Shown in pieces: positions 19,034 to 29,532 of a stretch of DNA of 64,000 nucleotides. Under the pieces are notes generated by a model, which had not been told where the DNA came from, ran no database searches, and saw nothing but the letters and a program-made list of their open reading frames with translations. Position numbers and translations under genes: made by a program. This stretch comes from Halopseudomonas bauzanensis. Lineage in GTDB: Bacteria > Pseudomonadota > Gammaproteobacteria > Pseudomonadales > Pseudomonadaceae. Location: positions 186,001 through 250,000 of the forward strand of contig NZ_FOUA01000002.1 in NCBI RefSeq assembly GCF_900114735.1, read 5' to 3'. The number at the start of each line of letters is the position of its first letter. The first letter of the stretch is position 1.

Positions 19034-19987
19034 ATGAACAGCTCTGATCTTCGCATCGTTTTCGCCGGCACCCCGGAATTTGCCGCCGCCCATCTGCAGG
19101 CACTGCTGCAAGCCGGCCTGAATATCATCGCCGTCTACAGCCAGCCGGATCGGCCGGCCGGGCGCGGTCAGAAGCTGGCCATGAGCGCAGTCAAAACGCT
19201 GGCGCTCAAACATGAGCTGCCGGTGTACCAGCCGGTTTCCCTGCGTGCGCCCGAGGCCCAGGCCGAACTGGCCGCGCTGCAGCCGGATCTGCTGATCGTC
19301 GTCGCCTACGGCTTGATCCTGCCCCAGGCGGTACTGGACATCCCGCGGCTGGGCTGCATCAACAGCCATGCTTCGCTGCTGCCACGCTGGCGCGGTGCCG
19401 CGCCCATTCAGCGGGCCATCGAAGCCGGTGACAACACCAGCGGCGTAACCGTGATGCGCATGGAGGCGGGGCTGGATACCGGGCCGATGCTGCTTAAGGT
19501 GAACACACCAATCAGCGCCGCGGATACCGGCGGCAGTCTGCACGACCGCCTCGCCGAGCTGGGGCCACAGGCGGTATTGCAGGCCATCGATGGCCTGGCC
19601 GCCGGGACGCTGGACGGCGAGGTGCAGGATGATGACCTCGCTACCTACGCACACAAGCTCGGCAAGACCGATGCGCGCATCGACTGGGCCCGCCCGGCGA
19701 CCGAACTGGATCGCCTGATCCGCGCCTTCAATCCCTGGCCGCTGGCCCATGCCCGCTGGCAGGATCAGCCGCTGAAAGTCTGGGCGGCCCAGCCGGAAGC
19801 CGGTACCGGCCAGCCCGGCGAAATTCTCGATTGCAGCAAGCAGGGCCTGTTGGTCGCCTGCGGTGACGGTGCCCTGCGCCTGACCCGGCTGCAACTGCCC
19901 GGTGGCAAGCCGCTGGCCTTTGCCGATCTGTACAACGCCCGGCGCGAGCAGTTCGCCCCAGGCCAGTTGCTGGCCAACGGTCAATGA
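19034..19987 (+). CDS. fmt: Methionyl-tRNA formyltransferase
   Basis: Transfers a formyl group from 10-formyl-THF to initiator Met-tRNA. The 317-residue protein has the N-terminal catalytic domain with [27 protein letters not shown], the [18 protein letters not shown] motif (catalytic His normally in [13 protein letters not shown], present here as [10 protein letters not shown]) and the C-terminal tRNA-binding OB-like domain. The start at 19034 is chosen over 19010 because homology starts at [11 protein letters not shown]. The stop overlaps the rsmB start by four bases, so these are translationally coupled. Confidence 0.97.
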   Translation: MNSSDLRIVFAGTPEFAAAHLQALLQAGLNIIAVYSQPDRPAGRGQKLAMSAVKTLALKHELPVYQPVSLRAPEAQAELAALQPDLLIVVAYGLILPQAVLDIPRLGCINSHASLLPRWRGAAPIQRAIEAGDNTSGVTVMRMEAGLDTGPMLLKVNTPISAADTGGSLHDRLAELGPQAVLQAIDGLAAGTLDGEVQDDDLATYAHKLGKTDARIDWARPATELDRLIRAFNPWPLAHARWQDQPLKVWAAQPEAGTGQPGEILDCSKQGLLVACGDGALRLTRLQLPGGKPLAFADLYNARREQFAPGQLLANGQ

Positions 19988-21327
19988 GTCCGCGCCTGGC
20001 CGCGGCCAATGCGCTGGCTACCGTGATGGCCGGCAAGGCATCACTGGGCAGCAGCCTGCCGGCACAGCTCAAGCAGGTAGTGCCGCGTGACCATGCCCTG
20101 GCCCGGGAACTGGCGCTGGGTACCGCGCGCTGGTTTCAGCGCCTCGACGGCCTGGCCGGTCATCTGTTGCAGAAACCGCTGAAAGCCGCCGACCGCGACC
20201 TGCATGCCCTGCTGCTGATCGGCATGTACCAGTTGCTGTACACCCGGGTGCCACCCCATGCAGCCATTGCCGAGACCGTGCAGCTGGCCGTCACCCTGAA
20301 GAAAACCTGGGCCAAGGGCATGCTCAATGCCGTACTGCGTCGTACCCAGCGCGAGGGTGTCGCCCTGCTGACAGAACTGGAGCACGACCCGGTGATTCGC
20401 GTCTCCCATCCGCGGTGGCTGCAGAAGACCTTCAAGCAGGTCTGGCCACAGCACTGGGAAGCGCTCTGTGCGGCCAATAATCTGCACCCACCGATGACCC
20501 TACGGGTCAATCGGCGGCAGACCAGCCGCGATGCCTATTTGCAAGAGTTGCAGCAGGCCGCCATCGCGGCCACGCCCTGCCCATTCAGCGCCGACGGGGT
20601 AACTCTGGCTCAGGCCTGTGATGTGCAGCAGCTGCCCGGTTTTGCCACCGGCGCGGCCAGCGTGCAGGACGAGGCGGCCCAACTGGCGGCGCCGCTGCTG
20701 GAGCTGCTGCCCGGCCAGCGGGTACTGGACGCCTGCTGCGCCCCCGGTGGCAAGACCTGCCATATTCTCGAATTGCAGCCCGGGCTGCAGGAAGTCGTAG
20801 CGCTGGATCTGGAGCCGGCCCGGCTCGAACGGGTGCGAGACAATCTGCAGCGCCTGGGCCTGAGTGCAACTCTCAAGGCGGCCGATGGGCGCGATCTGAA
20901 CGCCTGGTGGGACGGGCAGCCCTTCGATCGCATTCTGCTGGATGCGCCCTGCTCGGCCACCGGCGTGATCCGTCGCCATCCCGATATCAAGCTGACCCGC
21001 CAGCCGGACGACATCGCCGCACTGGCCGCGCTGCAGGGCGAACTGCTCGATCAGGTATGGCGCACCCTGGCGGTCGGCGGCATTCTGGTCTATGCCACCT
21101 GCTCGGTATTGCCACAGGAGAATACCCAGGTGATCGACGCCTTTCTGGCCCGCCAATCAGGCGCCCGCCAACTTCCCATTGCGGGCCCTTACGGTCTCGA
21201 GCAGCCCTGCGGACGGCAGTTGCTGCCCCAGCCGGATGGCCACGATGGTTTCTATCTGGCCAAATTGTTGAAAATCGCCAATAACGCACCGGCCAGCAGC
21301 TACACTGGGCCCGACAGCAGGGACTAG
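19984..21327 (+). CDS. rsmB: 16S rRNA (cytosine(967)-C(5))-methyltransferase RsmB
   Basis: SAM-dependent m5C methyltransferase of 447 residues. An N-terminal NusB-like RNA-binding domain ([19 protein letters not shown]... to about 140) precedes the Rossmann methyltransferase domain, with SAM-binding motif [35 protein letters not shown] (catalytic region motif IV with PC) and [11 protein letters not shown] (motif VI with the nucleophilic TC). It overlaps fmt and ends two bases before trkA, so def/fmt/rsmB/trkA lie as a compact translation-and-transport run. Confidence 0.96.
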   Translation: MSPRLAAANALATVMAGKASLGSSLPAQLKQVVPRDHALARELALGTARWFQRLDGLAGHLLQKPLKAADRDLHALLLIGMYQLLYTRVPPHAAIAETVQLAVTLKKTWAKGMLNAVLRRTQREGVALLTELEHDPVIRVSHPRWLQKTFKQVWPQHWEALCAANNLHPPMTLRVNRRQTSRDAYLQELQQAAIAATPCPFSADGVTLAQACDVQQLPGFATGAASVQDEAAQLAAPLLELLPGQRVLDACCAPGGKTCHILELQPGLQEVVALDLEPARLERVRDNLQRLGLSATLKAADGRDLNAWWDGQPFDRILLDAPCSATGVIRRHPDIKLTRQPDDIAALAALQGELLDQVWRTLAVGGILVYATCSVLPQENTQVIDAFLARQSGARQLPIAGPYGLEQPCGRQLLPQPDGHDGFYLAKLLKIANNAPASSYTGPDSRD

Positions 21328-21329
21328 CC

Positions 21330-22703
21330 ATGAAGATCATCATTCTCGGTGCGGGTCAGGTCGGCAGCAGCCTGGCCGCTGAACTGGCCAGCGAAGCCAA
21401 CGACATCACGGTGGTGGATACCGACACGGTACGTCTGCGCGCTCTGGGCGATCGCCTGGATATCCGCACGGTGCAGGGACGCGGCTCGCTGCCGACCGTC
21501 ATGCGCCAGGCGGGGGCTGATGATGCGGACATGCTGATCGCCGTCACCAGCAGTGACGAAACCAACATGATTGCCTGCCAGGTGGCCTACACCCTGTTTC
21601 GTACCCCGACCAAGATTGCCCGCATCCGCGAGTCGGCGTACCTCATCCGCGGTGAGCTGTTCCAGAACGAAGCCATTCCCATCGACGTGCTGATCAGTCC
21701 CGAGCAGGCCGTCACCACTTATATCAAGCGGCTGATTCAGAATCCCGGCGCGCTGCAGGTACTGGATTTTGCCGGCGGCAAGGTGCAGCTGGTGGCAGTG
21801 CGGGCCTATTACGGCGGCCCTTTGGTGGGCCAGGAGCTGCGCTATCTGCGCCAGCACATGCCCAATGTGGATACCCGGGTGGCGGCCATCTTTCGCCGCG
21901 ACCGGCCAATCACCCCCCAGGGGGATACCGTCATCGAAGCCGATGACGAGGTGTTCTTCCTTGCCGCCTCGCAGGATATCCGCGCGGTGATGAGTGAACT
22001 GCGCCGAGTTGAAAAGAGCCACAAGACCATCATGATCGCAGGTGGCGGCAACATCGGCGAACGCCTGGCCGAGGCCATCGAAACCCGTTACCGGGTGAAA
22101 ATCATCGAGAACAACCGGGCCCGCGCCGATTACCTGTCGCAAAACCTGGAAAAGGCTATCGTGCTGTATGGCAGCGCCTCAGACCAGGAGCTGCTGGTGG
22201 AGGAGAATATCGAGGAAGTCGATATCTTCTGTGCGGTGACCAACGACGATGAGGCCAACATCATGTCTTCGATGCTGGCCAAGCGGCTCGGGGCACGCAA
22301 GGTGATGGCGCTGATCAACAATCCGGCTTATGTGGATCTGGTGCAGGGCGGCCAGATCGATATCGCCATCTCACCTTCGCAGACCACCATCGGCACATTG
22401 CTGACGCACGTTCGTCGCGGCGATATCGTCAATGTCTACTCGCTGCGCCGCGGCGCAGCGGAAGCCATCGAAGTGGTCGCCCATGGTGACGCCCGCTCCT
22501 CCAAGGTGGTGGGCAAGGCAATCAGCGAGATCAGATTGCCGCCGGGCACCACCATCGGCGCGGTGGTGCGCAAGGAGGAGGTACTGATTGCCCACGACGC
22601 CACGGTGATCGAATCCGAGGATCATGTGATCCTGTTCGTTATCGACAAGAAGCACATCCGCGATGTCGAGCGGTTGTTCCAGGTCGGGCTGACCTTCCTC
22701 TGA
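21330..22703 (+). CDS. trkA: Trk potassium uptake system NAD-binding protein TrkA
   Basis: Cytoplasmic regulatory subunit that gates the TrkH channel. The 457-residue protein is a tandem duplication of RCK units: the first Rossmann motif is [19 protein letters not shown], followed by a TrkA-C domain. The second repeat starts with [18 protein letters not shown] near residue 233, followed by [20 protein letters not shown] and a second TrkA-C domain. It is followed by trkH after 22 bases, so both channel parts are encoded in one operon here. Confidence 0.97.
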   Translation: MKIIILGAGQVGSSLAAELASEANDITVVDTDTVRLRALGDRLDIRTVQGRGSLPTVMRQAGADDADMLIAVTSSDETNMIACQVAYTLFRTPTKIARIRESAYLIRGELFQNEAIPIDVLISPEQAVTTYIKRLIQNPGALQVLDFAGGKVQLVAVRAYYGGPLVGQELRYLRQHMPNVDTRVAAIFRRDRPITPQGDTVIEADDEVFFLAASQDIRAVMSELRRVEKSHKTIMIAGGGNIGERLAEAIETRYRVKIIENNRARADYLSQNLEKAIVLYGSASDQELLVEENIEEVDIFCAVTNDDEANIMSSMLAKRLGARKVMALINNPAYVDLVQGGQIDIAISPSQTTIGTLLTHVRRGDIVNVYSLRRGAAEAIEVVAHGDARSSKVVGKAISEIRLPPGTTIGAVVRKEEVLIAHDATVIESEDHVILFVIDKKHIRDVERLFQVGLTFL

Positions 22704-22725
22704 CTCGGCACAGGTAAGCGAGCGC

Positions 22726-24174
22726 ATGCAGTATTCCCAGATCCAGCGCATCCTCGGCATCCTGCTGATGCTGTTTTCCACCAGCATGCTGCCGGCCGCC
22801 GCGGTCGGCTTCCATTATGGCGAGCATGCGCGGGAGGCGTTCCTGGTTGGCTTTGCCATCACTCTGGTCATCGGCCTGCTGGTGTGGTTGCCAGTGCGCC
22901 ACCGGCGCAACGAATTGCGTACCCGCGATGGCTACCTGATCACCGTGCTGTTCTGGCTGGTACTGGGGTTGTTCGGGGCGGTGCCGCTGTACCTGCTGGA
23001 GTTGCCCGATCTGACGGTAGCCGATGCGGTGTTCGAATCCTTTTCCGGGCTGACCACCACCGGCGCCACGGTGATTACCGGGCTGGATACCCTGCCACGC
23101 TCCTTGCTGTTCTATCGACAGCAGCTGCAATGGTTCGGCGGCATGGGCATCATCGTGCTGGCGGTCGCCATCCTGCCGCTGCTGGGCGTCGGCGGCATGC
23201 AGCTGTATCGCGCCGAAATGCCTGGCCCGCTGAAGGAAAACAAGCTGACCCCGCGCATAGCCGAAACCGCCAAGGTGCTCTGGTTCATCTACACCGGTCT
23301 GACGCTGGCCTGTGCCGGCGCCTACTGGTTGGCCGGAATGTCGTTGTTCGATGCTATTGGCCACAGCTTTTCGACAGTGGCCATCGGCGGCTTCTCTACC
23401 CACGATGCCAGTATCGGTTATTACGATAGTCCGCTCATCGAGCTGATCTGCGTGCTGTTTATGGTCATCTCGGGGATCAATTTCGCCCTGCACTTCACCG
23501 CCTGGCGTTTTCGCTCGATCCGCAGCTACTGGCAGGATCCCGAGTGCCGGACCTATCTGCTGATCCTGCTGGGACTGTTCGTCATCAGCGCCGCGCTGCT
23601 GAGCTACTCCCAATACTACGATGTCGCTTCGTCACTGCGCTTTGCCGCTTTCCAGACGGTGTCCATTGCCACTACCACCGGTTTCACCGTCACCGACTTC
23701 GCCTCCTGGCCCTCGGTGCTGCCGTTCATGCTGCTGTATGCCAGCTTCGTCGGCGCCTGTGCCGGTTCCACCGGTGGCGGCATGAAGGTGATCCGCGTGG
23801 TGCTGGTATTCAAGCAGGGCGTGCGGGAGATCAAGCGGCTGCTGCATACCAACGGGGTATTTCCGGTCAAGCTGGGCAGCAAGCCGGTGGGCGATCGGGT
23901 AGTGGAAGCGGTATGGGGATTCTGCTCGGTGTATGTGTTCACCTTCGCCCTGCTGTTCCTGCTGCTGCTCGGCACCGGCCTGGACTTTGTTACCGCTTTC
24001 TCGGCGCTGACCGCCTGCATGAACAACCTGGGTCCGGGGCTGGGCGACGTGGCCGCGCACTACGGCGACATGACGGCGACGGTCAAATGGATTCTCAGCT
24101 TCGCCATGCTGCTGGGCCGTCTGGAAGTCTTCACCCTGCTGGTGTTGCTGACGCCGATGTTCTGGCGGCGCTGA
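22726..24174 (+). CDS. trkH: Trk potassium uptake channel TrkH
   Basis: Integral membrane K+ translocator of 482 residues with about eight to ten transmembrane helices in four M1-P-M2 repeats. The selectivity-filter regions are visible as [33 protein letters not shown] and MNNLGPGLG, each with the central glycine. The loop [19 protein letters not shown] is also typical. The stop codon ends exactly where the stop codon of the convergent PilZ gene begins, so the two genes abut tail to tail with no spacer. Confidence 0.96.
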   Translation: MQYSQIQRILGILLMLFSTSMLPAAAVGFHYGEHAREAFLVGFAITLVIGLLVWLPVRHRRNELRTRDGYLITVLFWLVLGLFGAVPLYLLELPDLTVADAVFESFSGLTTTGATVITGLDTLPRSLLFYRQQLQWFGGMGIIVLAVAILPLLGVGGMQLYRAEMPGPLKENKLTPRIAETAKVLWFIYTGLTLACAGAYWLAGMSLFDAIGHSFSTVAIGGFSTHDASIGYYDSPLIELICVLFMVISGINFALHFTAWRFRSIRSYWQDPECRTYLLILLGLFVISAALLSYSQYYDVASSLRFAAFQTVSIATTTGFTVTDFASWPSVLPFMLLYASFVGACAGSTGGGMKVIRVVLVFKQGVREIKRLLHTNGVFPVKLGSKPVGDRVVEAVWGFCSVYVFTFALLFLLLLGTGLDFVTAFSALTACMNNLGPGLGDVAAHYGDMTATVKWILSFAMLLGRLEVFTLLVLLTPMFWRR

Positions 24175-24444
24175 TCAGGCCTCGTCGAGAAAGGCCAGGC
24201 CTACACCTTGGCCTGGCACCACCCGCTGGATCACCATACGCAGGACCGGCGCCTCGATCGGCATGTCCTGCACCTGCCCGGTAACCTCATCGCCGACGGC
24301 CAGCGCGGCCAGGTCAGGATGTTCGACGAAGACGCCGCCATCGGACAGGTCCCGGGTCTGGGCGGTCAGCGAGCCGATCGCCGGATGGGTGATCTTGATC
24401 CGGCACTTCATCATCGTCCGTGGATATTGCCGTTGGTTGCTCAT
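24175..24444 (-). CDS. PilZ-domain protein, putative c-di-GMP effector
   Basis: A single-domain PilZ protein of 89 residues. Both c-di-GMP-contacting motifs are recognisable: the RxxxR at R5QYPR9 and the DxSxxG at D32LSDGG37. Binding of the second messenger is therefore plausible. It lies 35 bases downstream of the LpxL-type acyltransferase gene on the same strand, so it could be co-transcribed with it; a regulatory link between them is only a guess. A PilZ gene next to the acyltransferase gene is also what I recall from Pseudomonas aeruginosa. Confidence 0.88.
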   Translation of the reverse strand: MSNQRQYPRTMMKCRIKITHPAIGSLTAQTRDLSDGGVFVEHPDLAALAVGDEVTGQVQDMPIEAPVLRMVIQRVVPGQGVGLAFLDEA

Positions 24445-24479
24445 GGAGTGCTGTCCTTGTCATTTGCTACCGGTTCAGT

Positions 24480-25367
24480 TCAATACCATTTCTTTTCGCC
24501 GGCGGGGCGTTTCTTGAAGCGTTTCATGCTCCACATGTACTGGCTGGGCCAGCGCCGCACGTAGCTCTCGATGCAGGCGCTCATCGCCGCCACCGCCTCG
24601 GTTTCATCCTCGCTGTAGAGCGCCGCGGGGGCACGCTCGACGATCACCTTGAAGCCGCTGTGATCAGGCAGGCGTACGCAATGCAGGAACACGCCGTTGG
24701 CCGCACCGCCCTTGAGCAGGCCAGGCACGAATTTGCTGGTCAACGCCTGGATACCGAAGAAGGGCACGAACAGGCCGCTCTTCAGCGCCGGCTCCGGGTC
24801 GGCGGGAATACCAACCGCGCCACCCCGACGCACCTCGCGCATGACGCTGATGATGCCTTCGCGGGTGGACGCCGCCACCTTGTTACCCAACTGGGTGCGC
24901 TGTTTCTGCAACAACTCATCCACCGCCTTCTGCTTGGGTGGGCGATAGAAGATGATCGGTGAGCATTTCAGGCAATACCAGTGGTTGAGCACTTCCCAGT
25001 TGCCCAGATGACTGGTGATGCCGACCAGCCCCTTGCCCTCGGCCAGCGCTTCATCGAGCAGCTGCTCGCCTTCCACTTCCTTGATCAGGGCCACGGTTTT
25101 CTGCGGACTCCACATCCAGGCACAGGCACTTTCGGCGAAGCTGCGACCGATATTGACCAGCGTCTCGCCGACCAGCCGTTCCCGCTCGGCGGGTGGCAGT
25201 TCCGGCAGGCAATGGGCGAAGTTGATGCGTACCACGTCACGCGACCGGTTCGGCAGCTTCCACATCAGCCAGCCCACCGCCGCTCCGAGGCGCTGCGCCA
25301 CGCCGAAGGGCAGTAACGCGAACAGTTTGAGAAACCCCACCGTGATAGCGCCCTTGAGCCTTTTCAC
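24480..25367 (-). CDS. LpxL/HtrB-type lipid A late acyltransferase
   Basis: Inner-membrane acyltransferase of 295 residues that adds a secondary acyl chain to lipid A. It has an N-terminal hydrophobic segment (VGFLKLFALLPFGVAQRLGAAVGWLMW), the HX4D-type motif TSHLGNWEVL with its catalytic His and Glu/Asp, FYRPPKQKAVDELLQKQR, and the GGAVGIPADPEP and VPFFGI segments of the LpxL_LpxM family. The position beside a PilZ gene and tag corresponds to the lauroyltransferase-type gene near oriC in Pseudomonas aeruginosa. Which fatty acid and position it uses cannot be decided from sequence. Confidence 0.9.
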   Translation of the reverse strand: MKRLKGAITVGFLKLFALLPFGVAQRLGAAVGWLMWKLPNRSRDVVRINFAHCLPELPPAERERLVGETLVNIGRSFAESACAWMWSPQKTVALIKEVEGEQLLDEALAEGKGLVGITSHLGNWEVLNHWYCLKCSPIIFYRPPKQKAVDELLQKQRTQLGNKVAASTREGIISVMREVRRGGAVGIPADPEPALKSGLFVPFFGIQALTSKFVPGLLKGGAANGVFLHCVRLPDHSGFKVIVERAPAALYSEDETEAVAAMSACIESYVRRWPSQYMWSMKRFKKRPAGEKKWY

Positions 25368-25416
25368 TCACCACTCTCCAACCTGAAAAAACGCCATTGT
25401 AGCCTGCGCACTGGCA

Positions 25417-25815
25417 TCAGCCCACCGACGGCTGACAACTCCACAATTCCACCACCGGTCGCTGCGGGCTCGGTGGCCCCAGCCAATCGGCCAGGGGCCG
25501 ACAGCCAGCTTCGCTGCATAACTGGTAATCGCCCACCGCCGGGGCATCGCTGCGCCCCAGCCGCAGCGGCTGCAATGCCGGTAGCTGCGGCCGATAATGC
25601 CAGCTGCCATCACGCAATATGGCGTCCTGCGGAATATCCATCCCGGCGCCACTGCCGCGGATTCGCGCCTCGCGCAGCAGCAGGCCAGCCGGGTCGAGCT
25701 GATAGTCCTCCTCCCACCGGATCTTCTCCACACTGTGCTGCCAGGCCAGGGTGAACTCGGCCAGCGGCAGCTGCGCCCAGATCACCCCGGCCAAGCCGAG
25801 ACACAGCGCATTCAT
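25417..25815 (-). CDS. DUF1850 protein, TRAP transporter partner
   Basis: A 132-residue protein with an N-terminal hydrophobic stretch (MNALCLGLAGVIWAQLPLAE) that may be a signal or membrane anchor. The mature part has the DUF1850 hallmarks HSVEKIRWEEDYQLD and GSGAGMD followed by WYR-like segments. Such proteins occur beside TAXI-type TRAP transporters; the function is not known to me. The ATG at 25815 overlaps the TRAP permease stop by four bases (ATGA). An upstream ATG at 25845 would overlap further and is less likely. Confidence 0.85.
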   Translation of the reverse strand: MNALCLGLAGVIWAQLPLAEFTLAWQHSVEKIRWEEDYQLDPAGLLLREARIRGSGAGMDIPQDAILRDGSWHYRPQLPALQPLRLGRSDAPAVGDYQLCSEAGCRPLADWLGPPSPQRPVVELWSCQPSVG

Positions 25816-27833
25816 GCCGGACTGCGCACGCGCCGTGACCGCCACCAGTGCTGCGCAAGAAAGAGCAGACCCAGGGCGAAACCCAGTTCATCGGTAATCG
25901 GCAAAGCCAGGACCATCAACGCGCCAGCAGCGAAGCCCAGCAGTTTTTCCCACCAGACCAGCGGGCGCAGGCAATAGCCGGTGAAGACGATACCCCACAG
26001 GCCGATGGCGAAGCCCGCCTTGACCAGCATGTACAGCACCGCCGACCAGTCCCCGCCCTGCATCATCAGCGCCGGGCTGTAGACTGCCATGAACGGCACG
26101 ACGAAGCCGGCGACGGCGATGCGCACCGCCCACAGGCTGATTTTCAAACCGTTCTCCCGGGCGATCGGCGCTGCGGCAAAGCAGGCCAGCGCCACCGGTG
26201 GGGTCAGGTCAGCCATGATGCCGAAATAGAACACGAACATGTGCGAGACGATCAGCGGCACGCCCAGATCCAGCAACGCCGGCGCGGCAATGGAACTGGT
26301 GATGATGTAATTGGGGATCGTCGGAATGCCCATGCCCAACACCAGACAGGTGAGCATGGTCAGCAGCAGCGACAGGAACAGACTGTCCTGACCCACGGCG
26401 AGAATGTAACCGGCAAAGGTCGAGGCCACCCCGGTCAGCGAGACGATGCCGATGATCACCCCCACCAGCACACAGGCAATGCCCACCGGCACCGCATGGC
26501 GCGCCCCTTCAACCAGCGCGTGCAAACAGATCAGCAGGGTGTCGCGCCCCCCCTTGATGAACCAGCAAGCCACTACCAGCGCACCAATGACCCCGAAGAT
26601 GACACCGATCCCCAACTGGAAGAAACCGGCGCAGAGAATCCCCAGCACAATCCAGAACACCACCCGCAGTGCGGTGGATGACAATCGCAGAATCAATGCC
26701 GAGCCAAGAATCACGATAGCGGTCAGCGCCAGCCCCACGGTTCCGGCAAACATGGGCGTGCGCCCGGAGAACAGCAGCCAGATCAATATGATCAGCGGAA
26801 TCAGCAGAAACCAGCGCTGACGGACCGCATCCCAGGCACTGGGGCATTCATCCTTCGGCAAGCCATTGAGTTTCGAGCGTCTGGCTTCCAGATGGACCAT
26901 CCAGAATACCGAGCCGAAATACAGCAGGGCCGGTATCAACGCCGCCTTGGCTACCTCGACATAGGGCACGTTGATGGTCTCGGCCATGATGAAAGCCACC
27001 GCCCCCATGACCGGCGGCATGATCTGGCTGCCCATGCTGGACGTGGACTCGACACCGCCGGCAAAGGCCGCCCGATAACCGAAACGCTTCATCAGTGGAA
27101 TGGTGAACTGGCCGGTGGTCACCACGTTGGCTACCCCGGAGCCAGTGATAGTGCCCATCAGCGCCGACGAGACCACCGATACCTTGGCCGGTCCACCGGC
27201 CCGGTGGCCGAACAGGCCCATGGCGAAATCGGTAAACAGGCGGATCATCCCGGCCTGCTCCAGGAACGAACCGAACAGGATGAACAGGAAGATATAGGTG
27301 GCCGAGACGTAGGTGGGCGTGCCGTACAGCCCTTCGGTGCCGAAGGACAGCTGGTTGACCACCTGATCCAGCCCGTATCCCCGGTGCGCCAGATCGCCGG
27401 GCAGATGGTTGCCGAACAGTCCATAGGCCAGGAACAGCCCACAGATGATCGGCAGGGCAATCCCCATCACGCGCCGCGCCGCCTCGAAGACCAGCACGAT
27501 CAGCACCAGGCCAACCACCATGTCCAGGCTGGTCAGGTCACCCGATCGCTGGATCAGATCCGCTTCGAAATACCACTGATAGAAAAAGGTCGCCATGCCC
27601 GCCAGCGCCAGCACCCAGGCGAGCGGCTGCCAGGGGCGCGCCTTGCCGCGCAGCGGATAGCTCAGATACACCAACATCAGCAGAAAGCCGACGTGCCCCG
27701 CCCGCAACACCTGGGTGGACACGGGGTGAAAAGCGGCGGTGATGATCTGGTAGCAGGAAAACAACAACGCCACATAGAACAGCGCCTTGGGCCACTCGGC
27801 GGGGCTCGCGTGGAGCCCCTGGTATTCACTCAT
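25812..27833 (-). CDS. TRAP transporter fused permease (DctQM type)
   Basis: Membrane component of a TAXI-type tripartite ATP-independent periplasmic transporter, 673 residues. The N-terminal part contains about four helices equivalent to DctQ, and the remainder resembles the DctM permease with motifs GSGVANVVTTGQFTIPLMKRFG, GGVESTSSMGSQIMPPVMGA and LTGVASTFAGYILA ... GMGIPTIPNYIIT. The extended hydrophobic C-terminus ends in a short basic tail. It lies between the solute-binding protein and the DUF1850 gene, the standard TAXI-TRAP cassette. The transported substrate is probably an organic acid, uptake being driven by an ion gradient. Confidence 0.92.
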   Translation of the reverse strand: MSEYQGLHASPAEWPKALFYVALLFSCYQIITAAFHPVSTQVLRAGHVGFLLMLVYLSYPLRGKARPWQPLAWVLALAGMATFFYQWYFEADLIQRSGDLTSLDMVVGLVLIVLVFEAARRVMGIALPIICGLFLAYGLFGNHLPGDLAHRGYGLDQVVNQLSFGTEGLYGTPTYVSATYIFLFILFGSFLEQAGMIRLFTDFAMGLFGHRAGGPAKVSVVSSALMGTITGSGVANVVTTGQFTIPLMKRFGYRAAFAGGVESTSSMGSQIMPPVMGAVAFIMAETINVPYVEVAKAALIPALLYFGSVFWMVHLEARRSKLNGLPKDECPSAWDAVRQRWFLLIPLIILIWLLFSGRTPMFAGTVGLALTAIVILGSALILRLSSTALRVVFWIVLGILCAGFFQLGIGVIFGVIGALVVACWFIKGGRDTLLICLHALVEGARHAVPVGIACVLVGVIIGIVSLTGVASTFAGYILAVGQDSLFLSLLLTMLTCLVLGMGIPTIPNYIITSSIAAPALLDLGVPLIVSHMFVFYFGIMADLTPPVALACFAAAPIARENGLKISLWAVRIAVAGFVVPFMAVYSPALMMQGGDWSAVLYMLVKAGFAIGLWGIVFTGYCLRPLVWWEKLLGFAAGALMVLALPITDELGFALGLLFLAQHWWRSRRVRSPA

Positions 27834-27850
27834 AGACTACTCCCTGCTAC

Positions 27851-28804
27851 CTATTCCAGAACACCCGCTTCCCGGTAGAACCGCTCGGCGCCAGGATGCA
27901 GGGGAATCGGCAGGTTCTGCGCCGCACTCTCCAGCTTGATTGCCTTGGCGGCAGCATGGGCGTTGCCCAGGGCATCCAGGTTGTCGAAGATCAGCTTGGT
28001 CATCTGATAGGCGACTTCTTCGTCGACCTTTTCGTGGCTGACCAGGATATTGGTGATGCCCACAGTGGGTACGTCCTCGTCCTGACCATCATAGGTACCG
28101 GCCGGAATCACGCCCGGTTGATAGGCCGGATTGTTGATCTTCTCCACTACATCGCCGGGAATGGCGACGAAATTCACCGGCATGGTGCTGGCCAGGTCAC
28201 GAATGGCCGCCATGCCCAGACCGGAGGACTGAAGGGTGGCGTCCAGCTGGCGATTCTTGATCAACTCGACGGATTCGGCATAGGGCAGGAATTCGACCCG
28301 ACGCATATCCTCGTAGCTCAGCCCGGCGGCAGCGAAGATCGCCCGGGCATTGAGTTCGGTACCGGACTTGGGCGCACCGACCGAAATACGCTTGCCCTTG
28401 AGGTCTTCCAGGGTCTTGATGCCGGACTCTGCACTGGCGACCACCTGAATATAGTTATTGTAGGTTCCGGCAATCGCCCGCAGCCGCTTGAGTGGCGCCT
28501 TGAAGCCCGCGTCCTCGACACCATTCCAGGCATCGGCGACCGAGTCGCCGAGGGCGAAGGCGAGTTCACCGCGGCCGGACTGCAGCAGGTTGAGGTTCTC
28601 CACCGAGGCCTTGGTGGCCTGCACCGAGGGCCGGGCGCCGTCGATCTGCCCGTACAGCTGGGAGATGGCCACACCGATCGGGTAATACACCCCGCTGGTG
28701 CCGCCCGTGAGCACATTGATATAGGTGGGTGCGGCGAATACCGCGGTGGTGGCGGTCAGCGCCGCGGCAGCGGCCAGCAGACTCAGTCGTTTGGTCAATT
28801 GCAT
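27851..28804 (-). CDS. TAXI-family TRAP transporter solute-binding protein
   Basis: Periplasmic binding protein of 317 residues with a signal peptide (MQLTKRLSLLAAAAALTATTAVFA). Its mature start, PTYINVLTGGTSGVYYPIGVAISQLY, carries the GGTxGxYYPxG signature of the TAXI family. ISVGAPKSGTELNARAIFAAAGL and the C-terminal LHPGAERFYREAGVLE are also typical. It is 17 bases upstream of the fused permease and downstream of tag, so binding protein, permease and DUF1850 protein form one transport operon. The ligand is unknown; TAXI systems studied so far carry organic acids such as glutamate or 2-oxoglutarate. Confidence 0.93.
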   Translation of the reverse strand: MQLTKRLSLLAAAAALTATTAVFAAPTYINVLTGGTSGVYYPIGVAISQLYGQIDGARPSVQATKASVENLNLLQSGRGELAFALGDSVADAWNGVEDAGFKAPLKRLRAIAGTYNNYIQVVASAESGIKTLEDLKGKRISVGAPKSGTELNARAIFAAAGLSYEDMRRVEFLPYAESVELIKNRQLDATLQSSGLGMAAIRDLASTMPVNFVAIPGDVVEKINNPAYQPGVIPAGTYDGQDEDVPTVGITNILVSHEKVDEEVAYQMTKLIFDNLDALGNAHAAAKAIKLESAAQNLPIPLHPGAERFYREAGVLE

Positions 28805-28819
28805 GGATGTTCTCCATCA

Positions 28820-29425
28820 TTATTGTTGTTTGACAGTAGCAGCTCCGCCAGCCAGTTCGGCATGGCGGAAACAATCCAGAGTATGGTCCATAACCATGCC
28901 GGTCGCCTGCATGAACGCATAACAGATGGTCGGTCCGACAAAACTGAAGCCGGCCTGCTTCAATGCCTTGCTCATGGCCTGGGCCTCGGTGGTGATGGCT
29001 GGCACCTCGGCATGGACAGCAAAATGGTTGATCAGCGGCTGGCCGCCGACGAACTGCCAGAGCCAGGCAGCGGGGTCCGTCTGCTCGGCCAGGGCCAGCC
29101 AGGCCCGGGCATTCTGTCGCGCCGCATGCACCTTGAGGCGATTGCGGATGATACCGGGGTCCAACATCAACTCCTGCAGATCGGCATCGGTCTGCGCCGC
29201 CATGAACTGCGCATCGAACCCCTGATAGACCTGCCGGTAACGCTCGCGCTTCTTCAGAATGGTGATCCAGGACAGGCCCGCCTGAAAGCCATCAAGCAGG
29301 AGCTTCTCGAACAGCCGCTGGGCATCGTATTCGGGCACGCCCCATTCCTGGTCGTGATAAGCCTGGTAGATCGGGTCCGCGGAACACCAATGGCAGCGGG
29401 ACAGGTCGTTGCGGGATGATTTCAA
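28820..29425 (-). CDS. tag: DNA-3-methyladenine glycosylase I
   Basis: Base-excision repair enzyme that removes 3-methyladenine from alkylated DNA. The 201-residue protein has the N-terminal CHWCSADPIYQAYHDQEWGVP with the zinc-binding Cys and the YHDxEWG signature, the helix-hairpin-helix neighbourhood LSWITILKKRERYRQ, and the C-terminal FVGPTICYAFMQATGMVMDHTLDCFRH with zinc-ligand His and Cys. It precedes the TAXI-TRAP operon on the same strand with a 15-base gap, which makes read-through likely although the functions are unrelated. Confidence 0.95.
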   Translation of the reverse strand: MKSSRNDLSRCHWCSADPIYQAYHDQEWGVPEYDAQRLFEKLLLDGFQAGLSWITILKKRERYRQVYQGFDAQFMAAQTDADLQELMLDPGIIRNRLKVHAARQNARAWLALAEQTDPAAWLWQFVGGQPLINHFAVHAEVPAITTEAQAMSKALKQAGFSFVGPTICYAFMQATGMVMDHTLDCFRHAELAGGAATVKQQ

Positions 29426-29532
29426 GGCGGTGCTCCTGATTACCGGTCGAAACAGTTTATACCAGCTCCCGTTGTATCGGCCGGGTAGCTGTAGCGTAAG
29501 ATGGGGTATCCATTTTCAACGCGGAAGCGATA

